Positions 12,804 to 14,066 of a stretch of DNA of 14,066 nucleotides are shown in pieces (position 1 is the stretch's first letter; the number at the start of each line of letters is the position of its first letter). Source of the stretch: Facklamia sp964471435 (GTDB lineage: Bacteria; Bacillota; Bacilli; Lactobacillales; Aerococcaceae); the NCBI GenBank assembly GCA_964471435.1, contig CAYYGA010000033.1, positions 1-14,066 of the forward strand. The letters are read 5' to 3'. The translations under genes and the position numbers were made by a program. The notes beneath the pieces are model-generated. The model made no database searches and was not told where the DNA came from. It worked only from the letters and a program-made list of their open reading frames with translations.

Positions 12804-14066
12804 ATGAAGTCAAAAATGTTCTATGGCTGGTGGATTGTCATCGGCGGTGTACTGCTTATTACAATGACAGTACCTTTCACGAGTGCGCTGGTAAGTTTAT
12901 ACATGTTACCGGTTACGGAAGAATTCGGGCTTACAAGAAGTGCCTTCACCTTAACGACCACTATTCTATCTGCTTGTACGATTGTATTATCTCCCTTCGT
13001 TGGCCAAGTTATGCAGAAGTATAATCTGAAGCTGATCTTAGCATCCACCTTAACAGTCTTTGCTCTTGCTTATATGTCCTACGGTTTGGCTCAAAATGTT
13101 TACCATCTATATATTTCAGCTTTTATTATCGGGTTGGCCTTTCCTTTTTGTAGTATTTTACCGGTACAGATGTTATTGGTTAACTGGTTCAACAAAAGCC
13201 GCGGTCTTGCCATGAGTATCGCTGTAGGTGGTATCGGCGTAGGTGGATTCCTATTCAGCCCAATTATTGCCGGACTGATTCAAAATATCGGCTGGAGAAA
13301 TACTTACTTCGTGATGGGTGCATCCATCTTAGTGATCGGTCTGCCGGTTATTTTCTTTATTATGAAGAGAAGTCCTGAAGATATTGGTTTGAAGCCCTAC
13401 GGTGAAAACGAAGGCGAGCAGGAACCCACTGATGCACCAGGCGCTACTGTCAAAAAACAACTAAACAAAGATATCTTTATCCCGGCGGAGAAACTCTCTA
13501 AACAGAATTTCTTCTTTGCTTATTTATTTGGAACATTTGCTCTTGGTTTAATTACATCCGGTCCTTTACAACAAGTGAACCCTTATGTAAGTGATATGCA
13601 CGGCCTAACACTTGGAGCTACTATTATGTCAATCTATTCATTACTGGGTATTTTTGCAAAATTGGTTCTAGGCCAGTTGAGTGATAAAATAGGGATTATC
13701 CGCGCAGGTAATTTAGGTTACTTATCCGCTATCATTGCCTTTGCTTTATTACTCTTTGGCCAGTACAGAATAGCTTTGTTCGTCATGACTGCTTTCTTAG
13801 CTTTCGGAAACGCAATATCAAGTGTATCTGTCCCCTTGTTTGCTACTTATACATTCGGTTTCAATAACTCAGGTCGCATGCTCGGTTTATCCAATAGTGT
13901 CTTCTCAATAGGTATGGCACTTGGTGGGGTTATGGTTGGTGGTGTCTATGACTTTACCGGCTCATATCGTTTAGCATGGATTGGCTTAATCGGAGTTTCT
14001 GTCTTATCTGCTGTGTGTATTAACTATGCAGCTACTGCATCAAGAAAGAAATTCGCTGAAACTGAA
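12804..14066 (+). CDS. MFS transporter, OFA/monocarboxylate-like (3' end beyond the window)
   Basis: The frame is open for 421 codons from ATG 12804 to the last base, with no stop, so the C-terminus is missing. CAGGAGGAA places AGGAGG 9 nt upstream. The product is a polytopic membrane protein beginning FYGWWIVIGG, a typical start of the oxalate/formate antiporter-like and monocarboxylate-like MFS branch. WFNKSRGLAMSIAVGG (128-143) and SPEDIGLKPYG (190-200) also recur in that branch. About six TMs precede a charged cytosolic loop at roughly 200-235, and the visible part of the second half follows. The charged tail SRKKFAETE at the edge suggests that little is missing. It lies 219 nt after the amidohydrolase and may share its pathway, though it seems to have its own promoter. 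Its substrate, perhaps an organic acid or acyl amino acid, is unknown. Confidence 0.88.
   Translation, partial: MKSKMFYGWWIVIGGVLLITMTVPFTSALVSLYMLPVTEEFGLTRSAFTLTTTILSACTIVLSPFVGQVMQKYNLKLILASTLTVFALAYMSYGLAQNVYHLYISAFIIGLAFPFCSILPVQMLLVNWFNKSRGLAMSIAVGGIGVGGFLFSPIIAGLIQNIGWRNTYFVMGASILVIGLPVIFFIMKRSPEDIGLKPYGENEGEQEPTDAPGATVKKQLNKDIFIPAEKLSKQNFFFAYLFGTFALGLITSGPLQQVNPYVSDMHGLTLGATIMSIYSLLGIFAKLVLGQLSDKIGIIRAGNLGYLSAIIAFALLLFGQYRIALFVMTAFLAFGNAISSVSVPLFATYTFGFNNSGRMLGLSNSVFSIGMALGGVMVGGVYDFTGSYRLAWIGLIGVSVLSAVCINYAATASRKKFAETE

Noticed and set aside
12740..13024. Plus-strand open frame of 94 codons overlapping the MFS start
   Set aside because: It is out of frame with the MFS gene, which has the ribosome binding site and family motifs and stays open to the window edge.
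1..14066. CRISPR array, tRNA, rRNA or intact insertion sequence
   Set aside because: No regularly spaced direct repeats, cloverleaf-like sequences, rRNA motifs or transposase frames were found on either strand.

Overview
The window looks like a low-GC Gram-positive (Firmicutes) chromosome, most likely Lactobacillales (Carnobacteriaceae/Aerococcaceae-like). The grounds are strong AGGAGG-type ribosome binding sites, AT-rich promoters, CcpA-type operator motifs, short U-tailed terminators, and a gene set of OPT peptide transporter, PepD, an M20D amidohydrolase and a UvrA paralogue lacking the UvrB-binding insert. The taxon is an inference from style, not a database match. A 100-base N run inside one gene shows this is a draft scaffold.

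Layout. (1) 143-2407, plus strand: a 754-residue class II UvrA-type tandem ABC protein with a probable GTG start. A perfect 8-2-8 palindrome lies upstream and a terminator downstream. (2) 2473-2787: non-coding DNA rich in inverted repeats, then a bidirectional terminator. (3) 6645 down to 2842, minus strand: a probable peptide-use operon in the order OPT transporter, small PqqD-like protein, PepD dipeptidase. (4) 6646-7303: a 658-nt divergent intergenic region with promoters and palindromes. (5) 7304-9187, plus strand: an exported protein with two 176-residue PAS_10-like repeats and a C-terminal FMN-binding domain; the assembly gap lies between the repeats. (6) 11062 down to 9285, minus strand: an FtsX/MacB-type permease and its ATPase, translationally coupled. 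(7) 11418-12584, plus strand: an M20D amidohydrolase. (8) 12804 to the right edge, plus strand: an OFA/MCT-like MFS transporter cut off by the window end.

How the genes may work together. The OPT/PqqD-like/PepD operon reads as oligopeptide import followed by cytosolic dipeptide cleavage. The M20D hydrolase and the MFS transporter could form a second unit for acylated amino acids or an organic acid. The OPT and M20D promoters share an identical 17-base cre-like operator, which suggests common catabolite control.

The most unusual object is the exported PAS-PAS-FMN_bind protein. Each PAS-like repeat is followed by its own D-x-x-(S/T)-G-A-T sequence, the core of the ApbE flavinylation motif. With the canonical site in the FMN_bind domain, this gives three candidate covalent FMN sites on one secreted protein. 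That is a prediction from motifs. No ApbE or other electron-transfer partner is visible in the window.
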